A stretch of DNA of 15,355 nucleotides from Halieaceae bacterium (GTDB lineage Bacteria > Pseudomonadota > Gammaproteobacteria > Pseudomonadales > Halieaceae), in the NCBI GenBank assembly GCA_011523115.1, contig WTHO01000075.1, positions 1 through 15,355 on the forward strand, given 5' to 3'. A model generated the notes under the pieces. That model did not search any database and had not been told where the DNA came from. It was given only the letters and a program-made list of their open reading frames with translations. Each line of letters begins with the position of its first letter. The first letter of the stretch is position 1. Shown in pieces: positions 15,228-15,355 of the stretch. Both the position numbers and the translations under genes were made by a program.

Positions 15228-15355
15228 TCAGAGCGGAAAAACCCGGGGCAACAGCATCAAGACCACCGTGGAATAGGCGAGAGAGACTGGCCAACCGAAG
15301 CGGACGTAATCACCACGAGAATAGCCCCCAAGGTTTTGTACCATCAGATTCGTGG
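15228..15355 (-). CDS. SLC13/DASS-type permease, C-terminal fragment, cut by the right edge
   Basis: Only 41 residues and the TGA stop are visible. They read T-N-L-M-V-Q-N-L-G-G-Y-S-R-G-D-Y-V-R-F-G-W-P followed by a hydrophobic helix ending L-P-R-V-F-P-L. The segment N-L-M-V followed by G-G-Y-x-x-x-D-Y and F-G-x-P is characteristic of the end of divalent anion:sodium symporter (SLC13) permeases, just before the last membrane helix. These carry dicarboxylates, sulfate or similar anions; the substrate cannot be told from the fragment. The other two frames stop within 16 codons. It ends 78 bases before the desaturase start. Confidence 0.6.
   Translation of the reverse strand, partial: TNLMVQNLGGYSRGDYVRFGWPVSLAYSTVVLMLLPRVFPL

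Noticed and set aside
15190..15230. Possible terminator hairpin after the SLC13 fragment (CTGAC ... GTCAG)
   Set aside because: A five-base stem with a large loop and no T-run.
14848..15276. 142-residue plus-strand frame spanning the desaturase 5' end and upstream gap
   Set aside because: It is antisense to the first two His boxes of the desaturase and has no recognisable features.

Overview
The window looks like chromosomal DNA from a GC-rich (roughly 60%) gammaproteobacterium. The evidence is the HrpA-type RNA helicase, the full two-domain MnmC, the FadD/MaoC lipid genes and the Na+/alanine symporter. A marine Halieaceae/OM60-like or Pseudomonas-related lineage is my guess from gene content, not a measured placement. 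Genes are packed very tightly. No rRNA, tRNA, CRISPR array, insertion sequence or clear Rho-independent terminator was found, and no gap between genes exceeds 300 bases.

Left third (1-4379): a minus-strand pair, fadD (long-chain acyl-CoA synthetase) followed 15 bases later by hrpA (DEAH-box RNA helicase, cut by the left edge). Divergent from fadD is a MaoC/PhaJ-type hotdog hydratase. It runs tail-to-tail into an unidentified 172-residue protein on the minus strand, and the two coding regions overlap by 37 bases.

Middle (4524-10564): a plus-strand run. mnmC (tRNA wobble-uridine modification) is coupled through a GTGA overlap to an exported bacterial-type glutaminyl-peptide cyclotransferase. 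A large M16C (PreP-like) zinc metallopeptidase follows.

The least explained part is the minus-strand operon at 10518-11798. It encodes a small protein with an exported or membrane N-terminus and a C-terminal membrane segment, a two-helix membrane protein, and a signal-peptide-bearing C39-family cysteine peptidase with no ABC transporter. The three genes are spaced by a GTGA overlap and a one-base gap. The first gene begins with a tandem array of 12-base units. Most units carry both a purine-rich ribosome-binding-like stretch and an in-frame start codon, so the array presents about nine possible starts in one frame.

Right third (11984-15355): a plus-strand TauD/TfdA-type Fe(II)/2-oxoglutarate dioxygenase meets, tail-to-tail, an AGCS sodium/alanine-type symporter on the minus strand. 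The symporter is translationally coupled (GTGA) to an upstream fatty acid desaturase. The right edge holds the C-terminal 41 residues of what looks like an SLC13/DASS-family permease.

Themes: fatty-acid metabolism appears at both ends (fadD, MaoC, desaturase). Three convergent gene pairs overlap at their 3' ends (37, 47 and 7 bases). Four-base GTGA overlaps recur three times as operon junctions. The best candidate for an undescribed system is the C39-peptidase operon with its repeated-start leader.
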